From NCBI RefSeq assembly GCF_003284975.1, contig NZ_QMEU01000026.1, positions 1 through 54,485 of the forward strand: a stretch of 54,485 nt of DNA. Reading direction: 5' to 3'. The DNA comes from Mycobacterium colombiense (GTDB taxonomy: Bacteria; Actinomycetota; Actinomycetes; Mycobacteriales; Mycobacteriaceae). Positions 20,488 through 30,916 of this stretch are shown one piece after another. The notes below the pieces were generated by a model. That model worked only from the letters and a program-made list of their open reading frames with translations. It searched no databases and was not told where the DNA came from. Both the position numbers and the translations under genes were made by a program. Each line of letters opens with the position of its first letter. Positions within the stretch are counted from its first letter, which is position 1.

Positions 20488-21111
20488 TCAACCGATCTTG
20501 CGGTCGCGGTGCTTGCGCCGGGACGCCAGCTCGTCCTCGGGCTCGGCGATCGATTCGCCGCCGTCGGCCCGCTCGCCGGGGAAGTCCGCGATGACGCCGG
20601 TCAGCTCGCGCATGGCGCCGGACACGGCGATGCCGAAGACGCCCTGCCCGCCCTGCAGCAGGTCGACGACCTCTTCGGCCGAGGTGCACTCGTAAACGGT
20701 GGTGCCATCGGAGAACAGGGTGATGTTGGCCAGGTCCTGGACGCCGCGCTGGCGCAGGTGATCGACGGCGACGCGGATGTTGTGCAACGAGATCCCGGTG
20801 TCCAGCAACCGCTTGACGATCTTGAGGACCAGGATGTCCTTGAACGAGTAGAGGCGCTGGCTGCCCGAGCCCGCCGCGCTGCGGATCGACGGGACCACCA
20901 GTGAGGTGCGGGCCCAGTAGTCCAGCTGGCGGTAGGTGATGCCGGCGATCTGGCAGGCGCTCGGACCGCGGTATCCGACCAGCTCGTCGGGCACGGAGTC
21001 GTCCGGGAACAGGCCGGGCTGTACGGGTGCGCTGGCTACGGTGACGCTGCGGTCACTGGGCGCCGGGCTGTCCGCTAGGTTGAGCTGCTCTTGGCGTGGC
21101 TGCTCGCTCAC
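20488..21111 (-). CDS. resR: MerR-family regulator ResR/McdR (Rv1830-like)
   Basis: A 207-residue regulator. After a Gln/Pro-rich N-terminal tail, a MerR winged-helix domain spans about residues 45-115 ([20 protein letters not shown] and [19 protein letters not shown]). A C-terminal domain with the [23 protein letters not shown] stretch (here in two parts) replaces the usual MerR ligand region. It matches M. tuberculosis Rv1830, described as a cell growth and division regulator (McdR) and as ResR, where mutations were linked to antibiotic resilience. Start is GTG after GAGAGGAA. It lies between the BFN nuclease gene and the gcvP riboswitch on the same strand. Confidence 0.88.
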   Translation of the reverse strand: MSEQPRQEQLNLADSPAPSDRSVTVASAPVQPGLFPDDSVPDELVGYRGPSACQIAGITYRQLDYWARTSLVVPSIRSAAGSGSQRLYSFKDILVLKIVKRLLDTGISLHNIRVAVDHLRQRGVQDLANITLFSDGTTVYECTSAEEVVDLLQGGQGVFGIAVSGAMRELTGVIADFPGERADGGESIAEPEDELASRRKHRDRKIG

Positions 21112-21384
21112 GGTGGTTCCTCTCCGCGATCGCGCTCTCGTCGTTGGCTGCGTCTGAAGGCTGCATCGCAGCCACGGTTGCTCAAGCCCGAGTGCTAGTA
21201 GAGCTTACGCCCTGTAGATAGCCACCGCGCCTGTAGTCGCGATCAAAGTATGGCCGCCGCGGGGCCAACTCGGCGAGCTATCCGCCAGCGTGTCGAGATC
21301 ACGGTGCTGTTTGAGACGCATCCGTGATGTCGCCATCCAGGTTAAACCAGCCGGCTCCCCGATCCCAAAGCGCTGGTAACACGT
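21112..21384. other. Intergenic region upstream of resR
   Basis: 273 bases between the BFN-family gene and resR. It presumably carries a resR promoter on the - strand. No confident operator or terminator could be assigned by eye. Confidence 0.4.
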
Positions 21385-21879
21385 TTAGGTGGCCTTGAAA
21401 TCGTCGGGCGAGACGCTGTCGAGAAATTCCTTGAACTTCTCCACCTCGTCCTCCCGAACGGCGGTGCCGCCTTCCTCGTCGCTCTCGTCCGGAATCAGCA
21501 GGCCGGCCTGGGCAAGCACGCCTTCCTCGACGTAGATGGGCACGCCGACGCGCAGCGCGATCGCCACCGAGTCCGAGGGGCGGGCCGACACGGTGATGTT
21601 GCGGTCGAACACCAGGTCGGCGTAGAAAGTGCCCTCCTGCAGATCGACGATCCGCACCTCTTTGAGCGAATGCCCAAGGGCGGCAATGACATCCCTGATC
21701 AAATCGTGCGTCAACGGGCGCGGGGGCTCGACGCCTTGCTGCTCGAGGGCGATGGCGGCGGCCTCCGACTGACCGATCCAGATCGGAAGGTAACGGTCAC
21801 CGTTGGTTTCGCGCAGTAACAACACCGGCTGGTTCTGCGGCTGCTCTACGCGAATGCCGACAACACGAACTTCACCCAT
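21385..21879 (-). CDS. BFN-domain bifunctional nuclease family protein (DUF151, Rv1829-like)
   Basis: A 164-residue protein of the BFN/DUF151 family. The N-terminal part has GIRVEQPQNQPVLLLRE and YLPIWIGQSEAAAIALEQ, followed by PLTHDLIRDVIAALG and RPSDSVAIALRVGVPIYV. This is the conserved core of the family, some of whose members show DNase/RNase activity. The C-terminal tail is acidic (DESDEEGG). The length equals the M. tuberculosis orthologue. It sits between two MerR-family genes, an order that is highly conserved in mycobacteria. Its cellular role in mycobacteria is not established. Confidence 0.88.
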   Translation of the reverse strand: MGEVRVVGIRVEQPQNQPVLLLRETNGDRYLPIWIGQSEAAAIALEQQGVEPPRPLTHDLIRDVIAALGHSLKEVRIVDLQEGTFYADLVFDRNITVSARPSDSVAIALRVGVPIYVEEGVLAQAGLLIPDESDEEGGTAVREDEVEKFKEFLDSVSPDDFKAT

Positions 21880-21991
21880 TTGTGTCTGCCCTCCGCATTG
21901 TGGCGCCGGTTAGATTGGTTACTCGCCAGGACGGCGAGGTCAAAAATCCGCCCTACTGCCGAAAACCAAGCTGTCGACCGAAGTCTAGTCC

Positions 21992-22744
21992 TCACCGATC
22001 CAGAACGTCGCGAACGGCGGATTTGATCAACGACGTGTGCAACGTGATGGCGAGTGCGGCGACCTCGCGCGCCAAATCGTCGGCGCGGTCGCGGGCGCCG
22101 GCCTTGCCGGCTTTGACTACCGGCCCGGCGATTTGGGCGATCAGGTCCGACTGCCGATCGGCGGCCGAGCGGAACGCCCGCAAGTGCCGCGGCTCGACAC
22201 CGTAGTCCGACAGCGCCCGGGCGCATTGCAGGATGACCACGACGTGCTCGTCGAAAAACCCGGCGGGCCCGGTGGTGATGACTCCCGCTTTGAGAAGCGA
22301 GGTCAGCAGCTCGTCGTCCACGCCCGCGCGCGCCAGCAGCTCTTCGCGGCTCAACCGGACGTGGGTGGGGGCCACCGCCGAAGTGTCCGAGCGCGCCTCA
22401 GCGCCGGCGCCGTCCCCGGTTCCCGCCACCGACACCAGTCGCGGGACCGAATACGACGATTTGACGGGCGGCAGCTCGCCGTCGGGCTGGGCGTCCAGTT
22501 GCGCCCTGATGACCTTCAGTGGCAGATAGTGATCACGCTGCGCGGTAAGGATGAACCGCAACCGCGCGCAGTCATAAGCGGTGAACCTTCGATACCCCGA
22601 CGCGGCCCGCTGCGGCGTCACCAGCCCCTCGGCCTCCAGGAAGCGGATTTTGGAGATGGTGACATCGGGGAAGTCCGGCCTCAGCAACTCCAAGACCGCC
22701 CCGATCGACATCCCGGCCAGTGCCGAGCTATCGGGTGCGCTCAC
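21992..22744 (-). CDS. MerR-family regulator (Rv1828-like)
   Basis: A 250-residue MerR-type protein. The winged-helix domain lies at about residues 10-85 ([20 protein letters not shown], then [23 protein letters not shown]), followed by a coiled region and an unusual helical effector domain. No metal-binding cysteine pattern is visible, so it is not a classical metal sensor. Start is GTG at 22744; its G is also the last base of the garA stop, so the two genes are translationally linked. The stop is followed after 112 bases by the BFN gene. Confidence 0.87.
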   Translation of the reverse strand: MSAPDSSALAGMSIGAVLELLRPDFPDVTISKIRFLEAEGLVTPQRAASGYRRFTAYDCARLRFILTAQRDHYLPLKVIRAQLDAQPDGELPPVKSSYSVPRLVSVAGTGDGAGAEARSDTSAVAPTHVRLSREELLARAGVDDELLTSLLKAGVITTGPAGFFDEHVVVILQCARALSDYGVEPRHLRAFRSAADRQSDLIAQIAGPVVKAGKAGARDRADDLAREVAALAITLHTSLIKSAVRDVLDR

Positions 22745-23226
22745 TAGCCCGAAGATCCTCCATCCTCACCCTGCTTGGGTCCGGTGAGGAACACCAAGCG
22801 GAACTTGCCGATCTGCACCTCGTCGCCATTGGCAAGCACCGCCGAGTCCACGGGCTCACGGTTGACGTAAGTGCCGTTGAGACTACCAACGTCGACCACG
22901 CTGAATTCGTTGTTTTCCAACCTGAATTCGGCGTGCCGGCGGCTGACGGTCACGTCGTCGAGAAAAATGTCGCTGTCGGGGTGCCGTCCGGCCGACGTGG
23001 TGGCCTGATCCAGCAGGAATCGCGAACCGGCATTCGGTCCCCGCTTGACGACCAGCAACGCCGAGCCCGCCGGGAGCCCTTCGACTCCGGATACCGCGCT
23101 CTCGGTTCCCGCCTGCGCGGGCGCGTCCAATTCGTTGAGGAAGTCCGCACGGAAGACCGAAGTCGTCTCTACCGTGACTTCGTCCGAATTCTGGTCCTGC
23201 TGACTGCCTGAGTCCATGTCCGTCAC
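22744..23226 (-). CDS. garA: FHA-domain metabolic regulator GarA
   Basis: A 160-residue forkhead-associated protein. The phosphorylation motif is intact: Thr21 and Thr22 in VTVETTSVF are the sites used by PknG and PknB in M. tuberculosis. The FHA domain covers about residues 55-145 with the [12 protein letters not shown] and VSRRHAEF phosphothreonine-binding loops and SLNGTYVN. Unphosphorylated GarA binds and controls 2-oxoglutarate decarboxylase/KGD, glutamate dehydrogenase and glutamate synthase, so it steers nitrogen and TCA flux. Start is GTG (23224-23226). It shares one base with the next gene, and a 287-base upstream region with tandem 10-mers suggests its own promoter. Confidence 0.96.
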   Translation of the reverse strand: MTDMDSGSQQDQNSDEVTVETTSVFRADFLNELDAPAQAGTESAVSGVEGLPAGSALLVVKRGPNAGSRFLLDQATTSAGRHPDSDIFLDDVTVSRRHAEFRLENNEFSVVDVGSLNGTYVNREPVDSAVLANGDEVQIGKFRLVFLTGPKQGEDGGSSG

Positions 23227-23354
23227 GCGCTGCTCCTCACTGGCTGCTGTGGCGTTGTCTGTCCGGGCCGCTCGGCCGGCCTGTGCACCAGGTTTGTCTG
23301 CCCGGTATGCCGATTACTGCCGTGTCGTACTGTCAAAGTGTCTGTCACATGTCT

Positions 23355-23384
23355 TTCAGAGATCTTCGAAGGTCTTCAAAGGTC
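23355..23384 (-). repeat. Three tandem 10-bp repeats upstream of garA
   Basis: On the + strand three adjacent 10-mers read TTCAGAGATC, TTCGAAGGTC, TTCAAAGGTC (consensus TTCRRAGRTC). On the transcribed - strand they lie about 20 bases upstream of a TTGACA (23331-23336) that could be a -35 element. One copy per helical turn is the pattern expected of a cooperatively bound regulator. The rest of the 287-base gap shows nothing else that stands out. Confidence 0.6.
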
Positions 23385-23513
23385 GATGTGTCGACGGTAC
23401 CGCGCACCGGCCTGCAATGCGCCTACCACCTGACGAACCGAAACTCCGATTCCCCCGTACCCTGGCCCCGCCGCCCGCCGGGCGGTGCGGGGCTGCAGGG
23501 ACATTAGCAATCG

Positions 23514-23912
23514 TCATTCGGTGAGCGTTCCGCGGTAGGCCTCAGCGTCGAGCAGCGAAGAAATCGTCGACTCCAATTCGCCGACCTCGGACACCTGGAC
23601 GTCCAGCAACCACCCGGCGCCGTACGGGTCGGAGTTCACCAGTTGCGGACTGCCGTCCAGATCGGCGTTGACCGCCGAGACTTTGCCCGAGATGGGCGCA
23701 TACAAGTCCGACACCGATTTGGTGGATTCGACCTCACCGAAGGATTCGCCCGCGGTCAACTCGGTGCCCACGTCGGGCAGCTGAACGAAAACCACATCGC
23801 CCAACGCCGATTGCGCAAAATCGGTGATGCCCACTCGCACGGTGTCATCCCCACTTCGACGAACCCATTCGTGTTCGGCGGTGTAGCGCAGATCGGGCGG
23901 GATATCGCTCAC
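23514..23912 (-). CDS. gcvH: Glycine cleavage system H protein
   Basis: A 132-residue lipoyl-carrier protein that shuttles the aminomethyl group between the P, T and L proteins. It has the family start [11 protein letters not shown] and the lipoylation motif [15 protein letters not shown] with modified Lys65. Length is normal for GcvH. Start is GTG at 23912, 28 bases after the DUF881 gene, so it is probably transcribed with the pgsA2-DUF881 series. gcvP is on the same strand further downstream, beyond garA and the regulators. No glycine riboswitch is seen in front of gcvH itself. Confidence 0.96.
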   Translation of the reverse strand: MSDIPPDLRYTAEHEWVRRSGDDTVRVGITDFAQSALGDVVFVQLPDVGTELTAGESFGEVESTKSVSDLYAPISGKVSAVNADLDGSPQLVNSDPYGAGWLLDVQVSEVGELESTISSLLDAEAYRGTLTE

Positions 23913-23940
23913 GAGTGATCCTGTTCTGTTCGGGTGATGC

Positions 23941-24807
23941 TCACTTGACCGGCTGAGCGTATTGGTGTGGTTTTGGTTGCCGCAAGGTGGTCACGTCCAC
24001 CCGGTCGGCCTGCTGGACCGACATTCGCCCACCGACGCGCTTGACGGTGTCCTGCGCGCCACCGGGAATGTTCATGGCCGCGGCCAGGGTGGGCGGATCG
24101 CCAATCGCCAGAATCGAATACGGCGGCGACAGCGTTTTCGAGTCGATGGTCAGCGACCCGGGCGTCCCCACCACCCAGGTGTCGACGCCCACTCGCACCG
24201 ACTGGTGTGCGTCATTGACCTCGATCGCCTCGGCGCCGGCGGCGCGCAACTCGTTGATCACGTCGAGCATCGCCTCCGGCGAAACCCCGGGCCCGGGGTC
24301 CTCGATCGTGACGGTGACGCCGGGCCCGGTGGCACCGACCGCCCCCACCAGAATGGACAGCGCCGCCAGCCTGGACTGCGCGGACTGGATGGCGGCCTGG
24401 TCGTTGTTTCCCGACGCCTGCAGCGAATTCAGGGTGTTCTGCAGCTCGTTCACCTCGGTGTTGAGCGTGCCTTCGCGCTGCCGCAACGAATCCAGCAGCA
24501 CCAACAGGTCCGCCGGCCGCGCCGTCTCCAGCGCGTCACCCGACTCGGTCTGGCGGGCCTGAGTGACGATCGCGAGGCCCAGCAGCAGGCACAGCATCGC
24601 GGCCAGCGTCCCGAACGCCATCCGGGAGCGGCCGCCGCGCACCATCCCCGACAACCCGGTGCGGTGCACCGCACCGATTTCGGGACGGGGGCCTTTCGCG
24701 GCCAGTTCGTGGCGGCCGCGCGGCGAACCCTGTCCCGGGGTCGCACCGTCACCACCCTGGCCGGCGGCCCGTTGGCCGCCGGCGCGATCTTGCGGATCCC
24801 GGCTCAC
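23941..24807 (-). CDS. DUF881 membrane protein (Rv1825-like)
   Basis: A 288-residue protein with a basic cytoplasmic N-terminus, one membrane segment at about residues 62-83 ([20 protein letters not shown]), a coiled-coil region ([19 protein letters not shown]) and an outer DUF881 domain with [15 protein letters not shown] and [19 protein letters not shown]881 proteins are widespread in Gram-positives, often next to cell-division genes; the function is unknown. GTG at 24807 was chosen because it follows a GAGGT-type site and avoids overlap with the upstream small basic protein gene. It is a paralogue of the gene at 25218-26144. Confidence 0.82.
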   Translation of the reverse strand: MSRDPQDRAGGQRAAGQGGDGATPGQGSPRGRHELAAKGPRPEIGAVHRTGLSGMVRGGRSRMAFGTLAAMLCLLLGLAIVTQARQTESGDALETARPADLLVLLDSLRQREGTLNTEVNELQNTLNSLQASGNNDQAAIQSAQSRLAALSILVGAVGATGPGVTVTIEDPGPGVSPEAMLDVINELRAAGAEAIEVNDAHQSVRVGVDTWVVGTPGSLTIDSKTLSPPYSILAIGDPPTLAAAMNIPGGAQDTVKRVGGRMSVQQADRVDVTTLRQPKPHQYAQPVK

Positions 24808-24829
24808 GTCAACCTCGACCTCAAATGCC

Positions 24830-25162
24830 TCACGCCCCGAACAGCCTGCGCCGCAGCGCGGCCGCATTGCCGAAGATGCGGATACCCAGCACGACGATGA
24901 TGGCCGTGGACAGTTGGGTGCCCACGCCCAATTGGTCACCGACATAGACGATCAGGGCGGCCACGAACACGTTGAACACGAACGAAACCACGAAGACCTT
25001 CGGGTCGAAGATCCGTTCCAGGTATGCGCGCAACCCGCCGAACACGGCGTCCAGCGCCGCGACCACCGCGATCGGCAGATAGGGCTGCACGACTTCTGGC
25101 ACCGCGGGGTGAAAGACGAGGCCGAGCACGATGCCGATCGCCAGCGCTGCGATACCGATCAT
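24830..25162 (-). CDS. Small basic membrane protein (DUF1290, Rv1824-like)
   Basis: A 110-residue protein with three hydrophobic segments (IGIAALAIGIVLGLVF, LPIAVVAALDAVFGGL, FVVSFVFNVFVAALIVYVG). The family motif YLPIAVVAALDAVFGGLRAY is intact. It matches the small basic protein (Sbp) family that is always found between two DUF881 genes, as here. The ATG at 25162 starts directly at the first membrane segment; the longer frame overlapping upstream sequence was rejected. The conserved DUF881-Sbp-DUF881 trio suggests a membrane complex of unknown role. Confidence 0.85.
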   Translation of the reverse strand: MIGIAALAIGIVLGLVFHPAVPEVVQPYLPIAVVAALDAVFGGLRAYLERIFDPKVFVVSFVFNVFVAALIVYVGDQLGVGTQLSTAIIVVLGIRIFGNAAALRRRLFGA

Positions 25163-25217
25163 GTGTGGTTTCCCGTCCGCGTCTCGCACAGGGGAATGCG
25201 GCTGTTCAGGACTTCTC

Positions 25218-26144
25218 TCACCGTGGCCCAATCTGCTTGGCGAACTTGACATCCCGGATCGATCCGGCGGGCAGCGACAGACCGTCGGCGGCGTCCACCG
25301 TAACCACGACACCGTAGGAGATCTGCAGCAGCCGCAGTCGCTGCAGGCCGGGGCTGCTGTCGAAGACGTCGCGCATCGCCCGCGGCGGCCCGATGGCCAG
25401 GACCGTGTACGGGCTGCTGGTCGGGTTGTTGTCGACCAGGATCGCGCCGCCGGCCTGCCGGATGGTCACGTTCGGCCCGATCCGCACCCCGCCGACGGAG
25501 ATCGCCTCGGCGCCGCTGGCCCACAACGAGTTGACCAGCAATTGCAGATCGCGGTCCAGGATGATCTGCCGGCTGCCGCTGACCCGCTGCTTGGACACGT
25601 CGGAAAGGTTCGGGCTGGCGCCGGGATCGGTGACGGTCACCTTCAGGCCGGGCCCGATGATCGCCGTGCTGGCCGCGGCCAGGCTCAACGCGTCGAGGCG
25701 TTTCAGCAGCCGCTGCCCCTCGGCGTCGTCGGCCAGGGCGTGGCGCTGAACGTCGTCGACGCGCGTCACCAGCTCGCCGCGGCGCTGGTTCAGCTTGGCC
25801 GCAGCGCCTTCGGCCGACCGCACATTGCCCAACAGCAGTTGCTGGGCGGTGCGCACCCCCGGGGCCACCGAGCGGGCCTGCGCGACCGCGGCGGCGAACA
25901 CCGTCGCGATCAGCAGCGCCGCCCGCGCCTGCCAGAGCCAGCCGACCACCCGCCGGCGCCCACCGGATGGCGCGTCGGCGGCACCGCGCTTGGCCGCCGC
26001 CGCGGCGTAACCGGGATCGAGGTGCTCGGAGAGCAGGGCGCGCAGCAGCGAGGGCACCGGGATCTGTTTCGGTCGCGACGCCACATGCGCGCTGTGCCCG
26101 GCATTGGGGTCATAGCCGCCGAGCAGCGGATCCCTATCAGCCAT
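25218..26144 (-). CDS. DUF881 membrane protein (Rv1823-like)
   Basis: A 308-residue DUF881 protein. A cytoplasmic N-terminal part of about 70 residues is followed by a membrane segment ([18 protein letters not shown]), a coiled-coil-like stretch and a DUF881 domain ([38 protein letters not shown]). The ATG at 26144 lies inside the last codons of pgsA2 (8-base overlap), so translation of the two is coupled. With the next two genes it makes the conserved DUF881-Sbp-DUF881 series. Enzyme motifs are not visible. Confidence 0.85.
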   Translation of the reverse strand: MADRDPLLGGYDPNAGHSAHVASRPKQIPVPSLLRALLSEHLDPGYAAAAAKRGAADAPSGGRRRVVGWLWQARAALLIATVFAAAVAQARSVAPGVRTAQQLLLGNVRSAEGAAAKLNQRRGELVTRVDDVQRHALADDAEGQRLLKRLDALSLAAASTAIIGPGLKVTVTDPGASPNLSDVSKQRVSGSRQIILDRDLQLLVNSLWASGAEAISVGGVRIGPNVTIRQAGGAILVDNNPTSSPYTVLAIGPPRAMRDVFDSSPGLQRLRLLQISYGVVVTVDAADGLSLPAGSIRDVKFAKQIGPR

Positions 26145-26766
26145 GGTCAGCCACCTTCGCCGCGGCCGACGGGCGAGAACCGCGATCGACCTTGGGCATC
26201 CGTCGCAGCACGAGAGTCATCTGCACCGCATACTGCACGAACGCCCACAGGTAGGCATACATGCCCCAGATCAAAAAGGCCCATCCGCAGGCCCCGATCA
26301 CGTGACTCCACAGCGCATCCCAGGTGCCCAGCAGCACCAGCGGGAAGCCGGACATCAGGGCGAACGTCGCGGCCTTGCCGATGTAGGTCACCGGCAGCGC
26401 CGTCAGCCCTCGACTCCACAGCAGCGGCAGCGTCGCGGCCAACAGGCCGTCGCGCGCGAGCAGCACGATGACGAACCACCAGGGCACGATCCCGCTGAAC
26501 GCCAGCACGATGGGCACGGCCACCATGTAGAGGCGGTCGACGGCCGGGTCGAGCAGGACCCCGAGCCGGGAGGACTGATCCAGCAGCCGGGCGATCTTGC
26601 CGTCCGCCCAGTCCGAGGCGCCGCTGAACATCAGAATCCCGACGGCCCACCCGTTGGCGTGGGCGACCAGCAGCGCATAGGCGAACACCGGGATCAGCGC
26701 CAGGCGGACAGCGCTGAGCGCGTTGGGCACCGTCAGCACCCGGTTGGGCGGAAGCACCGGCTCCAT
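26137..26766 (-). CDS. pgsA2: CDP-alcohol phosphatidyltransferase PgsA2
   Basis: A 209-residue membrane enzyme of the CDP-alcohol phosphatidyltransferase family. The full catalytic signature D-x2-DG-x2-AR-x8-G-x3-D-x3-D is present with D52, D55, G56, A59, R60, G69, D73 and D77. Five to six hydrophobic segments fit the family. The ATG at 26766 gives exactly the length of M. tuberculosis PgsA2 (Rv1822); an upstream in-frame start was rejected. The acceptor alcohol (glycerol phosphate or another) cannot be read from the sequence, and PgsA2 is not the main PGP or PI synthase by published knowledge. Confidence 0.9.
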   Translation of the reverse strand: MEPVLPPNRVLTVPNALSAVRLALIPVFAYALLVAHANGWAVGILMFSGASDWADGKIARLLDQSSRLGVLLDPAVDRLYMVAVPIVLAFSGIVPWWFVIVLLARDGLLAATLPLLWSRGLTALPVTYIGKAATFALMSGFPLVLLGTWDALWSHVIGACGWAFLIWGMYAYLWAFVQYAVQMTLVLRRMPKVDRGSRPSAAAKVADHG

Positions 26767-26833
26767 GAGCCGTGACCTTAACGCGACTGAGCGCCGAGCG
26801 CCCGGCTGCGCCGCGCTTGCGATCGGCACGAGC

Positions 26834-29164
26834 TCAGCGGAACACCCCTGGCAGGCTCAGAGTGGACAGCGTGTCATCCGACAGCGGGTTGTCGTTGACC
26901 ATGTAGGTCCACGTCGACGTCGGCCGCGCCAGCTTGGACAGATCCAGCCCGGGCTCCTCGTCGAGGACGTTGGCGGTTTCGAACGTCTGCTGGGCCGCCT
27001 CGATGGCGTCGGCGGCCAGCGACGCGAAGGCGTCGACCGCCAACCGGTGAAACTCGTCCAGCGGGTTCTGCCGGCCCAGCGCCCGCAGATGGATGCTTTC
27101 GCGGATGTCGGCCAGATAGGCCAGATGGTCGGCCCAGCCGCGGTCGAGGTGATACAGCATGATCTGCCGGCAGATCGTCTCCAGGCGCTCTTCGGTGATC
27201 CCCTCGGTCTCGGCCAGCTCCTTATAGCGCTTGGGCGCCAGCTCGGCCAGCTCCTCCCGCGCGGTTGGGTTGCGCAGCAACGTGTTTCGCCGGTCCACGA
27301 TGATGGCGCGCTGCTGGGCGATCAATTGGTTGTAGCGCCAGGTGTTCGCGTGCACGTCCAGCATGCGGCCCTCGGCCACGCGCTGGGCGTGGTCGAGCAG
27401 GCCCGCCGCCTTCGGGCTGACGATCCGGCCGTCCTCGTCGGTGTCCATCGGCAGCTTGTTGTGGTCGAGGTTGGCCGCCACCACGTCGTCTTCCCAACTC
27501 GAGAAGAAGACCGACGACCCCGGGTCGCCCTGCCGCCCGGCGCGCCCGCGCAGCTGGTTGTCCAGCCGCTGGGTGTGGTGTCGCCCGGTTCCGACGACGT
27601 GCAGCCCGCCGAGCTCGGCGACCCGGTCGTGGTCGGCTTCGTCGGAGCCGCCGAGGCGGATGTCGGTGCCGCGCCCGGCCATCTGGGTGGAGACGGTGAC
27701 GACGCCGAACTTGCCGGCCTCGGCGATCACCTGAGCTTCCTCGGCGTCGTTTTTCGCGTTCAGCACCACCGCGGGCACCCCACGGCGCAGCAGCCGCTCG
27801 TGCAGGTCCTCGGATTCGGCGACGTCGCGGGTGCCCACCAGCACGGGCTGCCCGGTCTCGTTCACCTCGGCGATGTGGGCGACGATCGCGTCGTTCTTGG
27901 CGGCGGCGGTGATGTACACGCGGTCGGATTCGTCTTCGCGAATGTTGGGCTCGTTCGGCGGAATTGGTGAGACACCGAGCTTGTAGAACTGGCGCAGCTG
28001 CTCACCGGCGGCCAGCGCCGTGCCGGTCATGCCGCACACCGTCGCGTAGCGGTTGATCAGCGCCTGCACGGTGATGGTGTCGAGCACCTCGCCGGTTTCG
28101 GTGGTCTCGATGCCCTCCTTGGCCTCCACCGCGGCCTGCAGGCCGTCGGGCCAGCGTTGCAGTTGCGCGATGCGCCCCCGCGCGGCGTTGATCAGGTGCA
28201 CCGCGTCGTCGCGCACGATGTAGTGCACGTCGCGCTGCAACAGCACGTGGGCGTGCAGCGCGACGTTGATCTCGGTCAGGGTGGTGACGACGTGCTCCTC
28301 GGAGTACAGATCGATGCCGCCGAGCGCCTTTTCCACCTTGCGGGCGCCGGTCTCGGTCAGGTGGACGTTGCGGCTGTCGGCGTCGGTGTCGTAGTCGGTG
28401 CCGGCCTCGAGCTGGCCGGCCAGCTTGATGATCTCCAGCCGCGGTGTCTCCCGGTGGGTCGTGCCGGCCAGCACCAGCGGCACCAGCGCCTCGTCGACCA
28501 GCACCGAGTCCGCCTCATCGATCAGGGCCACGTCGGGGTTGGGCGACACCAGGTCGGCGACGTCGGTCACCAGCTGATCGCGCAGCACGTCGAAACCGAT
28601 CTCGTTGACCGAGGCGTAGGTGACGTCGCAGCCGTAGGCGGTCCGGCGTTGCGCGCTGGTCGACTCGGCGGTGATCCAGCCGACGGTCAGGCCCATCGCC
28701 TCGATGACCGGGCCCATCCATTCCGCGTCGCGGCGGGCCAGGTAGTCGTTGATCGTCACCACGTGCACGTGCCGACCGGCCAGCGCGTAGCCGGCGGCCG
28801 CGATCGCGCCGGCCAGGGTCTTGCCCTCCCCGGTGGCCATCTCGATGACGTCGCCGGCCAGCATGCGCAGCGCCCCGAGCAGCTGCACATCAAATGGGCG
28901 CAGGCCCGTCGATCTTTCGGCCGCCTCCCGGGCGATGGCGAGGAACTGCGGGATGTCCTCGGAATCGGCGAGGTCGTCGAGGTTGAGCAGCCCGGCCGCC
29001 TTGCGCAGCTGCTCGTCGCTCAGCCCGGCCGCCTCGTCGTCGTACTCCGACGAGTCCTTGACCTGGGTGAGCGAGCGGCTGCGATCCTTTTCGGTGCTGG
29101 CGCCGAGCAGCTTCCAAAAGCGGCTGCTCAGCCGGCCGGGTTGAGCGCGGGTCGTCTTAGGCAC
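26834..29164 (-). CDS. secA2: Accessory Sec translocase ATPase SecA2
   Basis: Second SecA motor that exports a small set of proteins, including some lipoproteins and SapM/PknG-type virulence factors in pathogenic mycobacteria. The 776-residue protein has Walker A MATGEGKT (Lys115), DEAD-type LIDEADSVL, and [13 protein letters not shown] motif ([13 protein letters not shown]), but lacks the long C-terminal zinc-binding tail of SecA1. Length is close to the about 800 residues of SecA2. Start is GTG at 29164, matching the conserved N-terminus [12 protein letters not shown]. It lies 37 bases after ilvG and 67 bases before pgsA2 on the same strand. Confidence 0.95.
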   Translation of the reverse strand: MPKTTRAQPGRLSSRFWKLLGASTEKDRSRSLTQVKDSSEYDDEAAGLSDEQLRKAAGLLNLDDLADSEDIPQFLAIAREAAERSTGLRPFDVQLLGALRMLAGDVIEMATGEGKTLAGAIAAAGYALAGRHVHVVTINDYLARRDAEWMGPVIEAMGLTVGWITAESTSAQRRTAYGCDVTYASVNEIGFDVLRDQLVTDVADLVSPNPDVALIDEADSVLVDEALVPLVLAGTTHRETPRLEIIKLAGQLEAGTDYDTDADSRNVHLTETGARKVEKALGGIDLYSEEHVVTTLTEINVALHAHVLLQRDVHYIVRDDAVHLINAARGRIAQLQRWPDGLQAAVEAKEGIETTETGEVLDTITVQALINRYATVCGMTGTALAAGEQLRQFYKLGVSPIPPNEPNIREDESDRVYITAAAKNDAIVAHIAEVNETGQPVLVGTRDVAESEDLHERLLRRGVPAVVLNAKNDAEEAQVIAEAGKFGVVTVSTQMAGRGTDIRLGGSDEADHDRVAELGGLHVVGTGRHHTQRLDNQLRGRAGRQGDPGSSVFFSSWEDDVVAANLDHNKLPMDTDEDGRIVSPKAAGLLDHAQRVAEGRMLDVHANTWRYNQLIAQQRAIIVDRRNTLLRNPTAREELAELAPKRYKELAETEGITEERLETICRQIMLYHLDRGWADHLAYLADIRESIHLRALGRQNPLDEFHRLAVDAFASLAADAIEAAQQTFETANVLDEEPGLDLSKLARPTSTWTYMVNDNPLSDDTLSTLSLPGVFR

Positions 29165-29201
29165 AGGTCAACGGTACGCGGTGACCCACCGCGCGGATCC
29201 A

Positions 29202-30845
29202 TCACGCGAGGTTGGACCGGCGTGGATATGCGACGTCGGGGTCGGTGAGCACATTGACGACGGCCGGCAGGCCGCTGGCGAAGGCCCGTTCCAGCGCGGG
29301 CCGCAGCTCGCCGGGCGCGGCGACCAGTTCGCCGTGCCCGCCCAGGGCGCGGGCCACCTCGTCGTAGCGCGTCCCGGGACGGAGTTCGGCGACCACCGAG
29401 TAGCCGTACAGCGCTTCCATGGGGTGCTTCTCCAGCGCCCAAATTCCGTTGTTGCCGATCACGGAGACGACCGGCACGTTGTGCCGAACCAGGGTGTCCC
29501 ACTCCATGCCGCTGAACCCGAACGCGCCGTCGCCCTGCAGCAGCACCACCTGGCGGTCCGGGTGAGCCAGCTTGGCGGCCAGGGCGTAGCCGGGGCCCGA
29601 CCCCAGGCAGCCGAACGGCCCGCTGTCCAGCCAGCAGCCCGGCTGGTAGCTGTCGATCACCCGCCCGGCGTAGGACCCGAAATCGCCGGCGTCGACGACG
29701 ACGACCGCATCGCGGTCCAGCATCGGCGCGAGCTCGGCGTAGACCCGCATCGGGTGCAGCGGGATGCGGTCGTCGGCGAGTTCGGCCTTCTCCTTGTCGC
29801 GCGCCGCCTTCTCGGCGATTCGCAGTTCGTCGATCCAGCCGCGATGGTCGTTCCCGGTGGCCGGGGCCAGCGCGGCGAGGATCGTCAACAGGTCGCCGTA
29901 CAGCTCGGCCGCCACCGGCCGGGGATGGCGGCGGTCGGGTTCGACCCGGTCGACCACGATGAGCTCGGTGTCTGGCCCGAAGACCGCGCCGAAGCCGAGC
30001 CGGAAATCCATCGGGACCCCCACGATCAGCGCAACGTCGGCCTCCCCCAACGCTTTTCCGCGGACCCTGGAGAACGCCAACGGATGATCGGCGGGAACCG
30101 CGCCGCGGGCCATGCCGTTCATCAGCACCGGGATATGCAGTTCCTCGGCCAGGCGCAGCAGGGCCGCCTCGCCGTGCCCCCACCACACATTGGTGCCCGC
30201 CATGATCACCGGCCGCTGCGCCGCGGAGAGCAGGGCCGCGGCCCGACTCAGGGCCGCACCGTCGGGCGCGGGGCCGGGCGGCAGGTCGACGAGCGCGCCG
30301 GGCCGGCCGTCATCGTCGGACATGGAGAACACGTGGTCCATCGGGAAGTCGACGAAGCCGACGCCCGAGGGCGCTGTAACCGCGGCGCGCAGCGCGTCGT
30401 CGACGAGCCGGCCGGCTTCGCCCGCGGACTGCGCGGTGGCGGCGAAGCGGGCCAGCGGCGCCACGAACGGCACATGGTCGATCTCCTGCAGCGACCCCAT
30501 GCCCCAGCGCTGCGCCGGCGCCCGACCACCCAGCACCACCAGCGGCGAGGAGTTCTGCTGCGCCGCGGCCATTGCGCTCATCCCGTTGGTGATGCCCGGC
30601 CCCGCGGTCAGCGCGGCCACGCCCGGCGACCGCGTCACCTTCGACCAGCCCTCGGCGGCGAAGGTCGCGGTCTGCTCGTGGCGGGTGTCGATCAGGCGGA
30701 TTCCTTCGTCGCGGCACCCGTCGTAGATGGAGAACAGGTGACCGCCGGACAGCGTGAAGACGGTGTCGACACCGCTGGCTTTGAGGCGGCGCGCGATGAG
30801 TCGGCCGGCATGTACGGTCTGGCTGGATGGAGCGTCGATGCTCAT
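29202..30845 (-). CDS. ilvG: Thiamine-diphosphate enzyme IlvG (acetolactate-synthase-like)
   Basis: A 547-residue ThDP-dependent enzyme with the three typical domains. The cofactor-activating Glu is in [14 protein letters not shown] and the ThDP/Mg2+ motif starts [10 protein letters not shown] and ends GNNGIW. Named IlvG by homology to acetolactate synthase catalytic chains, but the M. tuberculosis protein lacks good evidence for that role and related enzymes include oxalyl-CoA and 2-hydroxyacyl-CoA lyases. No regulatory subunit gene is next to it. It is divergent from bacA with 71 bases between starts, and precedes secA2. Confidence 0.87.
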   Translation of the reverse strand: MSIDAPSSQTVHAGRLIARRLKASGVDTVFTLSGGHLFSIYDGCRDEGIRLIDTRHEQTATFAAEGWSKVTRSPGVAALTAGPGITNGMSAMAAAQQNSSPLVVLGGRAPAQRWGMGSLQEIDHVPFVAPLARFAATAQSAGEAGRLVDDALRAAVTAPSGVGFVDFPMDHVFSMSDDDGRPGALVDLPPGPAPDGAALSRAAALLSAAQRPVIMAGTNVWWGHGEAALLRLAEELHIPVLMNGMARGAVPADHPLAFSRVRGKALGEADVALIVGVPMDFRLGFGAVFGPDTELIVVDRVEPDRRHPRPVAAELYGDLLTILAALAPATGNDHRGWIDELRIAEKAARDKEKAELADDRIPLHPMRVYAELAPMLDRDAVVVVDAGDFGSYAGRVIDSYQPGCWLDSGPFGCLGSGPGYALAAKLAHPDRQVVLLQGDGAFGFSGMEWDTLVRHNVPVVSVIGNNGIWALEKHPMEALYGYSVVAELRPGTRYDEVARALGGHGELVAAPGELRPALERAFASGLPAVVNVLTDPDVAYPRRSNLA

Positions 30846-30916
30846 CTGCGCAGCCTATTCGAGGACCGCTCGGGTAATTTGCGGGGAAGTGCCGACCGCA
30901 GAAGGAGACGCCGAAA

